In this document: piece by piece, positions 24,657 to 31,996 of the stretch
Position numbering within the stretch: the first letter of the stretch is position 1
Layout: the number at the start of each line of letters is the position of its first letter
DNA from: CAZSVP01 sp964637185
GTDB lineage: Bacteria > Patescibacteriota > Saccharimonadia > CAILAD01 > BJGX01
DNA: 44,265 nucleotides
Assembly: GCA_964637185.1 (NCBI GenBank)
Contig: CAZWVB010000005.1
Location: forward strand, 1-44,265
Reading direction: 5' to 3'
The notes under the pieces: generated by a model
Databases searched by the model: none
What the model saw: the letters and a program-made list of their open reading frames with translations, nothing else
What the model was told of the DNA's origin: nothing
Program-made: the position numbers and the translations under genes

Positions 24657-25684
24657 AACTCTATGATATGGAGATTAGACATGTCTCCACCAACTTCGGT
24701 AGTGGTGATTATCAACTGGCCATCAAAATTGGTTTCTAGTAGCCGGCGGCGGCGCTGTGAGTCAAATTCACTTAGTACATCGTCAAACAACATCATCGGT
24801 GCTGCACCCGCTGAAGTGAGGTAACTGTACTCAGCGTATTTGATTGCCAACAAAAGCGCACGGAGCTCACCACGTGACAATTGATTATGGACGGGCTGAT
24901 TGTCAGTATTGATGCCAAAATCATCACGATGGGGCCCTATGAGTGTGCGGCGGGCTCTTATTTCACGGTCCTGGATACTCAAATACTGTTGCCCAATATC
25001 TTCGTCGATGTCCAATGTCGCAAAGTAGTTGGTAATAAGCAGTGGCTTTGTCTTGGTTAGCTGTTGATACAGTCTGTTGATTGGCTCTTGTATAGTCGCC
25101 AAATATTCCTTCCGGGCCTTGGTGATATAACTTATCGGATCGATCAGCTGGATAGTGTATATCATGAGTTGATCTTGATGGCCACCATACTGTAACTCTT
25201 CCAGCAAACGATTGCGTTGCGCGATCAGCTTGCGATATTTGCGACTATTGGACAGATAGAGAGGGTCCACTTGGGACAAAAACATATCCAGATAACGACG
25301 GCGTAGCGTTGGCTGTTCGGCAAACAGCTGAGTTTGGTTGGGCTCAAACAATACTACTGGATGTTTGCCAACTATCTGACTAAGGGCAATTTTGCGTTCC
25401 TTCCAGCTGGCTTGCTTAGTTTTGCCAGTCGGCAGCTCCTGGTAGGCTATAGCAGCCTCGCCATCGTCATAGCCAAGCTCGACTCGATAGTATTGGTGGC
25501 CATTGCGGATAAGGTGGTGATCATTGGTGCGCCACGACTTGGTTAGTGACCCGAGATAGATCGATTCAAGTAGGTTGGTCTTACCAATACCATTGCTGCC
25601 TACAATAGCGGTTGCAGTAGGTGAGAACTCAAAACTAGCCAAATGATGATTGCGAAAGTTCTCGAGATTGACACTACGCAACAT
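24653..25684 (-). CDS. recF: DNA replication and repair protein RecF
   Basis: 343 residues, a typical RecF length. An ABC/SMC-type ATPase with Walker A GSNGIGKTNL (about 34-43), signature LSRGELRALLLAIKYAE (about 269-285) and Walker B MMLFDDVLSEFD (about 298-309). RecF helps load RecA at single-strand gaps together with RecO and RecR. It starts eight bases after the dnaN stop, without a clear Shine-Dalgarno sequence, and overlaps dciA by four bases, which fits one operon driven from dnaA or dnaN. Confidence 0.93.
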   Translation of the reverse strand: MLRSVNLENFRNHHLASFEFSPTATAIVGSNGIGKTNLLESIYLGSLTKSWRTNDHHLIRNGHQYYRVELGYDDGEAAIAYQELPTGKTKQASWKERKIALSQIVGKHPVVLFEPNQTQLFAEQPTLRRRYLDMFLSQVDPLYLSNSRKYRKLIAQRNRLLEELQYGGHQDQLMIYTIQLIDPISYITKARKEYLATIQEPINRLYQQLTKTKPLLITNYFATLDIDEDIGQQYLSIQDREIRARRTLIGPHRDDFGINTDNQPVHNQLSRGELRALLLAIKYAEYSYLTSAGAAPMMLFDDVLSEFDSQRRRRLLETNFDGQLIITTTEVGGDMSNLHIIEL

Positions 25685-25692
25685 CGAGTTGT

Positions 25693-26790
25693 CTAACCAC
25701 GTAGAGGCATTATGATATGTACAAATTTGTCAGCTTGGTCTATCGGACGCACTAGTAGGGGCTCGAGTTCGCTATTGATTCCTATTTCCACCATTTCGCT
25801 ATCCAGACAGTTGAGGGCATCAAGTAGGTATTTGGCATTGAGTACTATGCTTGCCGGAGATGTGGCTTTGGGTATGCTTAGCTTGCTCTCACTTGTACCT
25901 ACCGAGGCTGTTTGGGCGCGTAGTGTGAGCTGCTCATCAGCTACCGTCATAGTCAGGCCTAACGATCCCTCACGGCTAAATAGGGCAGTAGTACGGACCG
26001 CTTGTAGCAGCTCATCGCGGTTGAGGCGTAGGCTTATGGCTGTTTTTTCTGGAATTATCTTGGCATAATCCGGATATTTACCATTGATCAATTGTGCTAC
26101 CAGCACAGTGGATTCGTGCTCCAACTTGAGTGCGGCTTCGCTGATCTGCAAAGTGATGTGTTCAGCATTACTATTCTGTAGCAGTCGCAATACTTCTTGC
26201 AGGGTGGCCGCTGGTACTATGACCGATATTTCACCCTGTGGTTTGATGGTGATTTGCTGCTCACTAAGCCGGTAACTATCTGTAGCCGCTATCGTGAGAG
26301 TCTTGTCCTTGGCTTGTATAAAAATACCACTCAAAACAGGTCGGGCATCATCAATACCTACAGCTACGATTGCGCGAGCTATACCGCGACGCAGCTCTTC
26401 GACTGGTAGATCTAGCGATTGGGTAGAAGCTACCTCTGGAATCGCCGGGAATTCACTTGCACCGAAGCCAGCTATCTCTGTATTGGTACTAGCTGTCTTA
26501 ATAAGCAGCGTATTATCCTTCACGCTAAGCTCAATTTTGTCATCCTTGATATTGCCAATTAGGTCCTGAAATAGGCGAGTGGGGACGCAAACACTGCCTT
26601 GAGTAGCCACGCTTGCAGGTATACTGGCCTGCAAAGCAGCTTCGAGATTGTTGGTTTGTAATACCAAACTACTTTTGTCAGTACTTAGCTTGATAGTAGA
26701 AAGGATCTCCAGGGCATTACGAGGATGTATGATATGCCCGACCTGTGTTATAGCCTTTATAAGATTCTCGTGAGTAACAGTTACTTTCAT
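25693..26790 (-). CDS. dnaN: DNA polymerase III beta subunit (sliding clamp)
   Basis: DnaN forms the dimeric ring that holds the replicative polymerase on DNA. From the ATG at 26790 it has 365 residues, the usual size; a longer frame upstream to 26901 is rejected because AAGGAG lies just before 26790 and because MKVTVTHENLIKAITQV is the typical N-terminus. The C-terminus, VHIIMPLRG, is the canonical clamp ending (MPMR-like). Three clamp domains are covered. A TATAAT (26808-26803, minus strand) lies 12 bases before the start but also belongs to the AT-rich part of the probable origin. Confidence 0.95.
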   Translation of the reverse strand: MKVTVTHENLIKAITQVGHIIHPRNALEILSTIKLSTDKSSLVLQTNNLEAALQASIPASVATQGSVCVPTRLFQDLIGNIKDDKIELSVKDNTLLIKTASTNTEIAGFGASEFPAIPEVASTQSLDLPVEELRRGIARAIVAVGIDDARPVLSGIFIQAKDKTLTIAATDSYRLSEQQITIKPQGEISVIVPAATLQEVLRLLQNSNAEHITLQISEAALKLEHESTVLVAQLINGKYPDYAKIIPEKTAISLRLNRDELLQAVRTTALFSREGSLGLTMTVADEQLTLRAQTASVGTSESKLSIPKATSPASIVLNAKYLLDALNCLDSEMVEIGINSELEPLLVRPIDQADKFVHIIMPLRG

Positions 26791-27040
26791 ATCTCTCCTT
26801 ATATTATATGGTAGTAGTAGTGATAGTGCTTGTGGATAGTGTGCATAAGCAAAATAAACAGGTTTATGTTTGTTTTTTGTCGGTGTTGAAGTTTTTGGCA
26901 TAACTGCTTAATAACTAGTGGATAGATGTGGTTTATCCACCAAGTGCTCAAGTTGATGCCTACCCAGCTATGGAATAATTGTGTAAAACTCAACCATTTT
27001 ACACAGGTTTTACACAGGTTTTGCACATGTTTATCCACAG
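26791..27040. other. oriC: Probable chromosomal replication origin (oriC) between dnaA and dnaN
   Basis: The 250-base spacer has a consensus DnaA box TTATCCACA at 27031-27039, near-boxes TTATCCACC at 26933-26941 (one mismatch) and, on the minus strand, CTATCCACA at 26839-26831 and CTATCCACT at 26925-26917. Next to the 26831 box, after a four-base gap, runs TAG-TAG-TAG-TGA-TAG (26812-26826), the triplet pattern described for DnaA-trio elements, followed toward dnaN by the AT-rich tatattatat (26800-26809). The order box, short spacer, triplets, AT-rich region is that of a basal unwinding site. Function is inferred. Confidence 0.75.
26980..27039. repeat. DnaA-box-like iterons in oriC
   Basis: TTTTACACAGG occurs at 26997-27007 and again at 27008-27018, followed by TTTTGCACATG at 27019-27029 and the consensus box TTATCCACA at 27031-27039. 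The CACA cores are spaced 11, 11 and 12 bases, about one helical turn. TGTGTAAAA at 26980-26988 is an inverted copy of the repeat core. Each nine-base unit TTTTACACA or TTTTGCACA matches the DnaA box at seven of nine positions, so they may be low-affinity DnaA sites on one face of the helix. Confidence 0.75.
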
Positions 27041-28408
27041 TCATGACACACCCAGCTCCTGCTTGATTTGCAATATATCTTGCGCCAACTGTTGGTCGGA
27101 TGATTTGAGTTTTTGTATCTTGCGCACCCCATGCATAATAGTGGTGTGGTCTCTACCGCCAAGCGATTGGGCTATTTTGGGAAAACTAATATTGAGCTCT
27201 TGGCGCATCACATACATTGCTACCTGACGGGGCACCACTATTTCGCGGTCGCGCTTGGTACCTAGGATGTCTTTGAGCCCCACTTCGTAGTACTGTGAGC
27301 ACACCTCCAAAACTTTGTTGGGAGATGCAGATCGGGTTTTTTGGGCCTTCACTCCATCTAGTACTTTCTCGGCTATTTCAACACTTAGGCTTTCATCATG
27401 CGCTCTTGAATAAGCAATTACTTTGATCAATGCTCCCTCTAGCTCACGGATGTTTTGATCTACTACGCTTGCAATGTATTCGGCCACTTCCGAGGGTAGA
27501 TCTACCGCCTGCACCGCTGCCTTATTGAGCAAAATAGCTATCCTGGTTTCCAGATCGGGTGGTTGAATATCGGCTACCATACCCCATTCAAACCGACTAC
27601 GCAGGCGATCTTCGAGCGTGGGAATTTCTCGAGGCGGACGATCACTACACAACACGATTTGTTTATTTTTCTGATAAAGTGCGTTGAAGGTATGGAAGAA
27701 TTCTTCTTTGGTTTTCTCGGCGGTAGCAATAAATTGCAGATCATCGACTAGTAACACATCCACTTCACGGTATTTGTTGGTAAATTTTTCACCTTTGCGA
27801 ATGGCCCCGACAAAACTATTAATAAACTCCTCAGTGGTAACATATAAGATACGGCTATCAGCTGACTTGGCGGCTATTTCGCTAGCGATGGCGGACATAA
27901 GGTGGGTTTTGCCAACCCCTGCTGGACCGTACAGAAAGAGCGGATTGTAGACCTCACCTGGCTTTTCGACTACTAGCTGGGCAGCCGAAAAAGCTAGGCG
28001 GTTGGATGAGCCCACAATAAAGTTTTGGAAATTATATCGGCTTGGAAACTTTTGACTGGCAACAGATCCGGGTTTTTCAACTGTAGTTGGCTGCCTCGTT
28101 TCATTGTTGGTGGCCTGTGACTTGGTCGCTGGTTTGGTAGGCGTGAAATCAGATGGAGCTGTGGTAGTCAGCTCGATCGAGACTATTTGATGATCTGTCT
28201 GTTTGTTGATTAGATCTATGATCTGATCTTGATATTTTTTGGCCACCCAGTCGCGTGTGAATATATTGGGTACATAGATAGTAGCTACATCTTGGTCTAT
28301 CGACAGCAGCATAGTATCACGTAGCCAAGTTTGGTAGTTGGCTTTGGATAGTGATAGCTCGAACTCAGCTAGCACTGCTTTCCAAATGTTTTTATTAGTG
28401 TTATCCAC
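27041..28408 (-). CDS. dnaA: Chromosomal replication initiator DnaA
   Basis: 455 residues in the four usual domains: I (about 1-80), a variable linker II rich in threonine, proline and lysine (about 82-120), AAA+ domain III with Walker A GPAGVGKT (161-168), Walker B VLLVDD (218-223) and the arginine-finger region DRLRSRF (267-273), and DNA-binding domain IV with the signature GGRDHTTIMHG (417-427). The start is GTG, with GAGGGGG a few bases upstream. The start codon lies within a consensus DnaA box (28401-28409), which suggests autoregulation. The stop is next to the iterons of oriC. Confidence 0.96.
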   Translation of the reverse strand: MDNTNKNIWKAVLAEFELSLSKANYQTWLRDTMLLSIDQDVATIYVPNIFTRDWVAKKYQDQIIDLINKQTDHQIVSIELTTTAPSDFTPTKPATKSQATNNETRQPTTVEKPGSVASQKFPSRYNFQNFIVGSSNRLAFSAAQLVVEKPGEVYNPLFLYGPAGVGKTHLMSAIASEIAAKSADSRILYVTTEEFINSFVGAIRKGEKFTNKYREVDVLLVDDLQFIATAEKTKEEFFHTFNALYQKNKQIVLCSDRPPREIPTLEDRLRSRFEWGMVADIQPPDLETRIAILLNKAAVQAVDLPSEVAEYIASVVDQNIRELEGALIKVIAYSRAHDESLSVEIAEKVLDGVKAQKTRSASPNKVLEVCSQYYEVGLKDILGTKRDREIVVPRQVAMYVMRQELNISFPKIAQSLGGRDHTTIMHGVRKIQKLKSSDQQLAQDILQIKQELGVS

Positions 28409-28469
28409 AACACCCCCTCATTTACACACAATATACCAATATATTACGTCAGCCGACAAGTTATCCACA
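28401..28469 (-). promoter_or_regulatory. dnaA promoter flanked by two DnaA boxes
   Basis: On the minus strand TTGTCG (28459-28454), an 18-base spacer and TATATT (28435-28430) form the likely promoter. One consensus DnaA box (TTATCCACA, 28461-28469) ends two bases upstream of the -35 box and another (28401-28409) covers the start codon, so DnaA bound at either site could repress its own gene. Confidence 0.65.
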
Positions 28470-28488
28470 ATAGTTTTGCAGTAGCAAT

Positions 28489-28529
28489 TGTGGAAAACTA
28501 TTGTAATTTGATCTGTAAAAGGCTATACT
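28489..28529 (+). promoter_or_regulatory. rpmH promoter with short leader and adjacent DnaA-like box
   Basis: TTGTAA (28501-28506), a 17-base spacer and TATACT (28524-28529) form a promoter whose -10 box ends 11 bases before the ATG at 28541, leaving a leader of only about four to six bases and no room for a Shine-Dalgarno sequence. TGTGGAAAA (28489-28497) just upstream is the reverse of a one-mismatch DnaA box. Confidence 0.65.
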
Positions 28530-28540
28530 ATAGCAATTCT

Positions 28541-28675
28541 ATGAAACGGACATACCAACCCCACAAACTGCGCCGCAAGCGCAAATTAGGCTTCATGGCT
28601 CGGATGAGTAGTCGAGCTGGCCAAGCTGTACTCAAACGTCGTCGGCTCAAGGCCCGTAAACGATTGGCGGTATAA
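28541..28675 (+). CDS. rpmH: 50S ribosomal protein L34
   Basis: 44 residues, strongly basic, with the L34 pattern MKRTYQPHKLRRKRKLGF and the arginine/lysine-rich end VLKRRRLKARKRL. L34 is a small structural protein of the large ribosomal subunit. The usual motif reads GFxxRMxTxxGRxVL; here it is GFMARMSSRAGQAVL. It lies upstream of rnpA, divergent from dnaA, the classic order around bacterial origins. An upstream frame to 28490 is rejected since it would precede the promoter. Confidence 0.95.
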   Translation: MKRTYQPHKLRRKRKLGFMARMSSRAGQAVLKRRRLKARKRLAV

Positions 28676-28676
28676 C

Positions 28677-29018
28677 TTGCTACGTAGTCATCAGCGACTA
28701 CGCCGCAGTCGCGATTTTGCCAAACTTTATCAGCGAGGTAAGTTTGGCAAATCAACTCATTTTACTATCAAGACGCTAGTCAACAACCAACCCTACACAC
28801 GCATAGGGGTCGTGATAAGCAAAAAAGTGCTTAAAAAAGCAGTCGCGCGTAATCGGGCTCGCCGCCGCATTACAGAGCTGATTAGGCCGATGTATGACGA
28901 TCTCAAATCTGGTTATGATTGTGTGCTGATACTCAAGCGAGATATAGTAGATCTCAAGCCGTCAGCCCTTGAGTCAGAGTTAAAAGAGATTTTTGTGAGC
29001 TCGGGTATTGTACAATAA
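28677..29018 (+). CDS. rnpA: Ribonuclease P protein component
   Basis: 113 residues, a typical size. RnpA helps the catalytic RNA of RNase P to bind and mature tRNA 5' ends. The signature is RIGVVISKKVLKKAVARNRARRRITELIR (residues about 42-70), which contains the conserved RNR-type motif; an N-terminal LRRSRDFAKLYQRGK segment is also typical. The only good start is TTG at 28677, one base after the rpmH stop, so translation is presumably coupled to rpmH. yidD follows after four bases. Confidence 0.93.
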   Translation: MLRSHQRLRRSRDFAKLYQRGKFGKSTHFTIKTLVNNQPYTRIGVVISKKVLKKAVARNRARRRITELIRPMYDDLKSGYDCVLILKRDIVDLKPSALESELKEIFVSSGIVQ

Positions 29019-29022
29019 GATC

Positions 29023-29265
29023 ATGCGCAAGTTAGTAGTCCAGACAATCAGCCTATACCAGAAGACACTATCACCCGATCATGGATGGCGCAAACATCAG
29101 CATCCATACGGCTATTGTCGGTATTACCCGAGTTGCAGTGAGTATGCTCGGCAGAGCATCTCGCGTCATGGCGTATTGCGCGGCGGTACGGCTTCTGTCT
29201 GGCGTGTCCTGCGCTGCAACCCTTGGGCCAAACCAGCAATTGATTTACCAAAAGGAGCGAAATAG
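29023..29265 (+). CDS. yidD: Membrane protein insertion efficiency factor YidD
   Basis: 80 residues from the ATG at 29023; a TTG at 29008 within rnpA is a less likely start. The YidD pattern is clear: a short amphipathic N-terminus (ISLYQKTLSPD), then CRYYPSCSEYARQSISRHGVLRGG with its conserved cysteines, and WRVLRCNPW. YidD helps YidC insert membrane proteins. The stop codon shares one base with the yidC start (TAGTG), the usual neighbour. Confidence 0.93.
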   Translation: MRKLVVQTISLYQKTLSPDHGWRKHQHPYGYCRYYPSCSEYARQSISRHGVLRGGTASVWRVLRCNPWAKPAIDLPKGAK

Positions 29266-30089
29266 TGCATATATTTGAAGTTATATTAATCCAGCCTATA
29301 TTGAATGTTTTGATGGCTATCTATGCTATCATACCCGGTCACGACTTTGGGATCAGTGTGATACTGCTAACCATACTAATCAGAGCTATACTGTGGCCGC
29401 TGGCCTCCAAACAACTCCATAGCCAGCGCAAGTTACAGTCACTACAGCCCGAAATAGCGCGAGTCAAAAAACAAGCCGCTGGCAACAAACAAAAAGAAAA
29501 TGAGCTCATGATGGAGCTATATAAGGAGAAGGAGATCAATCCGTTTGGGGCTTGCCTACCGCTACTTTTGCAGCTGCCAGTGCTATTTGCGATGTTCTAT
29601 GTGTTTAAGACCACGACTCATTTTGATCAATTACTGCCATTGCTATATGCACCCGTCAAAAACCTACCCTATATGCAGCAAGTCATAGCTAATCCATCGA
29701 TGTTCAACCCAACACTGTTTGGCTGGATATCGATGACCCAACCCAACCACGTATTGGCAGTGATAGCCGGTATTAGCCAATACATCCAGGTATGGATGAT
29801 TACTCCCAAGGTCAAACCGGACCCAGGCGATTCACAGGCCCAGACTCAACGCATCATGAACTACATGTTTCCGCTAGTAACAGTCGTGTTTGCATGGAAT
29901 CTCATGGCAGCGTTACCTCTATATTGGACTACTACTAATGCCGTGAGTATCCTTCAGCAGTGGTTGATCATGCGTCATGACGTCGAGGATATGGAAGAGG
30001 CTGTGGTGGTCAAGAAAAAATCATTACCATCTGGTGATAACAAAAAACCAGCCAAAAAATCCTCCAAGAAAAAAGGCGGCAAAAAATGA
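29265..30089 (+). CDS. yidC: Membrane protein insertase YidC (Oxa1 family)
   Basis: 274 residues, the short form without the large periplasmic domain of Gram-negative YidC. About five membrane helices: near 5-24, 28-46, 96-117, 145-170 and 202-240. Typical features are ILLTILIRAILWPLASKQ with the conserved arginine of the hydrophilic groove, KEINPFGACLPLLLQLPVLFAMFYVF, and a lysine-rich tail (about 252-274) that may bind the ribosome. It inserts membrane proteins alone or with Sec. GTG start with AAAGGAG seven bases upstream; it overlaps yidD by one base and khpB by four. Confidence 0.93.
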   Translation: MHIFEVILIQPILNVLMAIYAIIPGHDFGISVILLTILIRAILWPLASKQLHSQRKLQSLQPEIARVKKQAAGNKQKENELMMELYKEKEINPFGACLPLLLQLPVLFAMFYVFKTTTHFDQLLPLLYAPVKNLPYMQQVIANPSMFNPTLFGWISMTQPNHVLAVIAGISQYIQVWMITPKVKPDPGDSQAQTQRIMNYMFPLVTVVFAWNLMAALPLYWTTTNAVSILQQWLIMRHDVEDMEEAVVVKKKSLPSGDNKKPAKKSSKKKGGKK

Positions 30090-30535
30090 CACCGCGCGAA
30101 GCCCAGACTTGGCTCGGTCAGTTACTAGAGTCAATGGGCTTTGATGCCAGTGTATCGATTATAGAGCTAGATGGTCAGCCAGCACTCAATATCAAGACTG
30201 CCGACCAAGCACTATTGATTGGCAAGAAGGGTGAAAACCTGCGCGCTCTTCAGGTATTACTCAATAGCGTAGTACGCAAAGATCATCCCATGGCGGAATT
30301 TATTGCTATCGACATAGCTGGTTACAAACAAGAGCGTATTGATCGGCTGCAGAAGATTGCTCGTGATGCAGCGCGACAGGCTGAAGAGACCTCTCGACCA
30401 GTGCGACTTAGCCCTATGTCGGCATTTGACCGTCGCCAAGTACATAGTTTTCTAAGTACTTACAGTGATATCATCACCGAAAGCGAAGGTGATGAGCCGC
30501 ATCGTCGTATAGTTGTCAAAAAACGCGCTTACTAA
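30086..30535 (+). CDS. khpB: KH and R3H domain RNA-binding protein KhpB/Jag
   Basis: 149 residues: a KH-type domain (about 1-75) with LLIGKKGENLRALQVLLN as the GxxG-like loop, and an R3H domain (about 85-149) with DRRQVHSFLSTYSDIITESEGDEPHRRIVV. The N-terminal Jag_N domain found in Firmicutes Jag is absent. KhpB (Jag, EloR) binds RNA with KhpA and influences cell elongation in streptococci; its role here is unknown. It overlaps yidC by ATGA, the normal neighbour order. Confidence 0.9.
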   Translation: MTPREAQTWLGQLLESMGFDASVSIIELDGQPALNIKTADQALLIGKKGENLRALQVLLNSVVRKDHPMAEFIAIDIAGYKQERIDRLQKIARDAARQAEETSRPVRLSPMSAFDRRQVHSFLSTYSDIITESEGDEPHRRIVVKKRAY

Positions 30536-30549
30536 CAAAGGCCAATCTC

Positions 30550-31905
30550 ATGCCAGACTATTTGTCAGAAGACACGATTGTGGCAATCTCAACACCCATT
30601 GGTGTTGGTGCGATTGGTATAGTGCGTATGAGTGGCCCTAAGACCAAGCAGATAGTCAGCAAAATATTTCAAAGCAGTGCCAAACACAGTACGCAACTTC
30701 GCCTGGGCTGGCTGTGTGACGATGACACCACGATTGATCAGATTTTGGTCTTAAGTTTTGACCAGCCAAATTCCTATACTGGGGAGGATATGGCTGAGCT
30801 GCATTGTCATGGTTCGATGGTTGTTCTCGAGCAGGCTGTAGAGCTGTGTGTTAGGCATGGTGCTCGCCGGGCTGAGGCCGGTGAGTTTACCAAGCGAGCA
30901 TTCTTGGGTGGCAAACTCAGCCTGACCCAAGCTGAGGCGGTGGGTGAGTTGATCCATGCTGAGAGTGAACAACAGGCCAAAGTAGCTACCAATCAACTTG
31001 CAGGTGGCCTCAATCGTCAATTGACCAGTATCAAATCAACCTTGGTGAGTTTGGCGGCTGCCGAGACGGTCGGGTTGGATTTTGGCGAAGAAGATGTCGA
31101 GGATGTATCTGATGATCAGTATCAAAAGACCATAGAGGGTGTTGTCGCCCAAGTAGAATTACTGCTAGCTCAGCGCCGCTATCTACCAATTGTACGTGAT
31201 GGTATCAAGGTGGCCATAGTCGGCCTGCCAAATGCTGGCAAGAGTACATTACTCAATGCTTTGCTTGGCTATGAGCGCAGTATAGTTACCGAGTTAGCCG
31301 GTACTACTCGCGATACTATCAACGAAGCTTTGCACTATCGGGGTATTAAGATGCAGCTGACCGACACCGCTGGCTTACATGAGACTAGCGACCCTATCGA
31401 GAACATCGGTATAGAGCGCAGTCGGCAGCAGATAGATGAGTCAGATATAATCTTGTTACTAATTGAGCCTGGTGCAGAGCAGCGGACTCAGGCTTATCTT
31501 AATAGCAGTGGCTTACAGGATTTGCGCAAATCAGCCAATACCATAGTAGTACACACCAAAGCCGATCTTACAAAGTCATCTGCCAAAGTTAACAGTCAAG
31601 CTGTCTTAGTATCAGCTAGCGCTAAGCACAACCTAACAAAGCTTCTGGATAGGATTTATGATGTAGCTATAGATAGCCCAAGCCAGCTAGATATACAAGT
31701 CATCACCGATCGGCAATTTAAGGTACTCGATAGACTTGCCCAGCTACTTGGTGATATCCAGGCTGGGTTGCGGCAACAACATCCTCGTGATGTACTGCTG
31801 ACCGTACTTCAACAATGTATAGAGGTAGTCTCTGAGCTCGACGGTAGCTCGGCTAGCGAAGCAGTTATCACTGAGATATTTCGCAACTTTTGTATCGGCA
31901 AATAA
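30550..31905 (+). CDS. mnmE: tRNA uridine-34 5-carboxymethylaminomethyl modification GTPase
   Basis: MnmE acts with MnmG to modify wobble U34 of certain tRNAs, using a folate-derived one-carbon unit. The 451 residues show the N-terminal tetrahydrofolate-binding domain (about 1-115, TIVAISTPIGVGAIGIVRMSG), a helical domain, and the GTPase domain with G1 GLPNAGKS (225-232), G2 GTTRD (251-255), G3 DTAG (272-275) and a G4 of the form TKAD in place of NKxD. The C-terminal cysteine motif FCIGK is intact (447-451). It follows khpB by 14 bases and ends the origin-proximal plus-strand block. Confidence 0.95.
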   Translation: MPDYLSEDTIVAISTPIGVGAIGIVRMSGPKTKQIVSKIFQSSAKHSTQLRLGWLCDDDTTIDQILVLSFDQPNSYTGEDMAELHCHGSMVVLEQAVELCVRHGARRAEAGEFTKRAFLGGKLSLTQAEAVGELIHAESEQQAKVATNQLAGGLNRQLTSIKSTLVSLAAAETVGLDFGEEDVEDVSDDQYQKTIEGVVAQVELLLAQRRYLPIVRDGIKVAIVGLPNAGKSTLLNALLGYERSIVTELAGTTRDTINEALHYRGIKMQLTDTAGLHETSDPIENIGIERSRQQIDESDIILLLIEPGAEQRTQAYLNSSGLQDLRKSANTIVVHTKADLTKSSAKVNSQAVLVSASAKHNLTKLLDRIYDVAIDSPSQLDIQVITDRQFKVLDRLAQLLGDIQAGLRQQHPRDVLLTVLQQCIEVVSELDGSSASEAVITEIFRNFCIGK

Positions 31906-31996
31906 TTATGCGCAGGCAGTTGGGCACTTGTGACAATATTTGACTATTATCGTAAAAAAGATATGCTTAATATAACAATATAATCGGGGTTCAATA
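31906..31996 (+). promoter_or_regulatory. Likely promoter of the 929-residue surface protein
   Basis: TATAAT at 31979-31984 ends 12 bases before the ATG at 31997, again implying a leader of about five bases. A poorer alternative is TTGACT (31940-31945), 16 bases and TATGCT (31962-31967). GGGG at 31986-31989 is a possible weak ribosome site if the upstream promoter is used. Confidence 0.45.

Noticed and set aside
26791..26901. Extension of dnaN to an upstream start at 26901
   Set aside because: It would run through the DnaA box and triplet region of the origin, and the canonical clamp N-terminus and ribosome site are at 26790.
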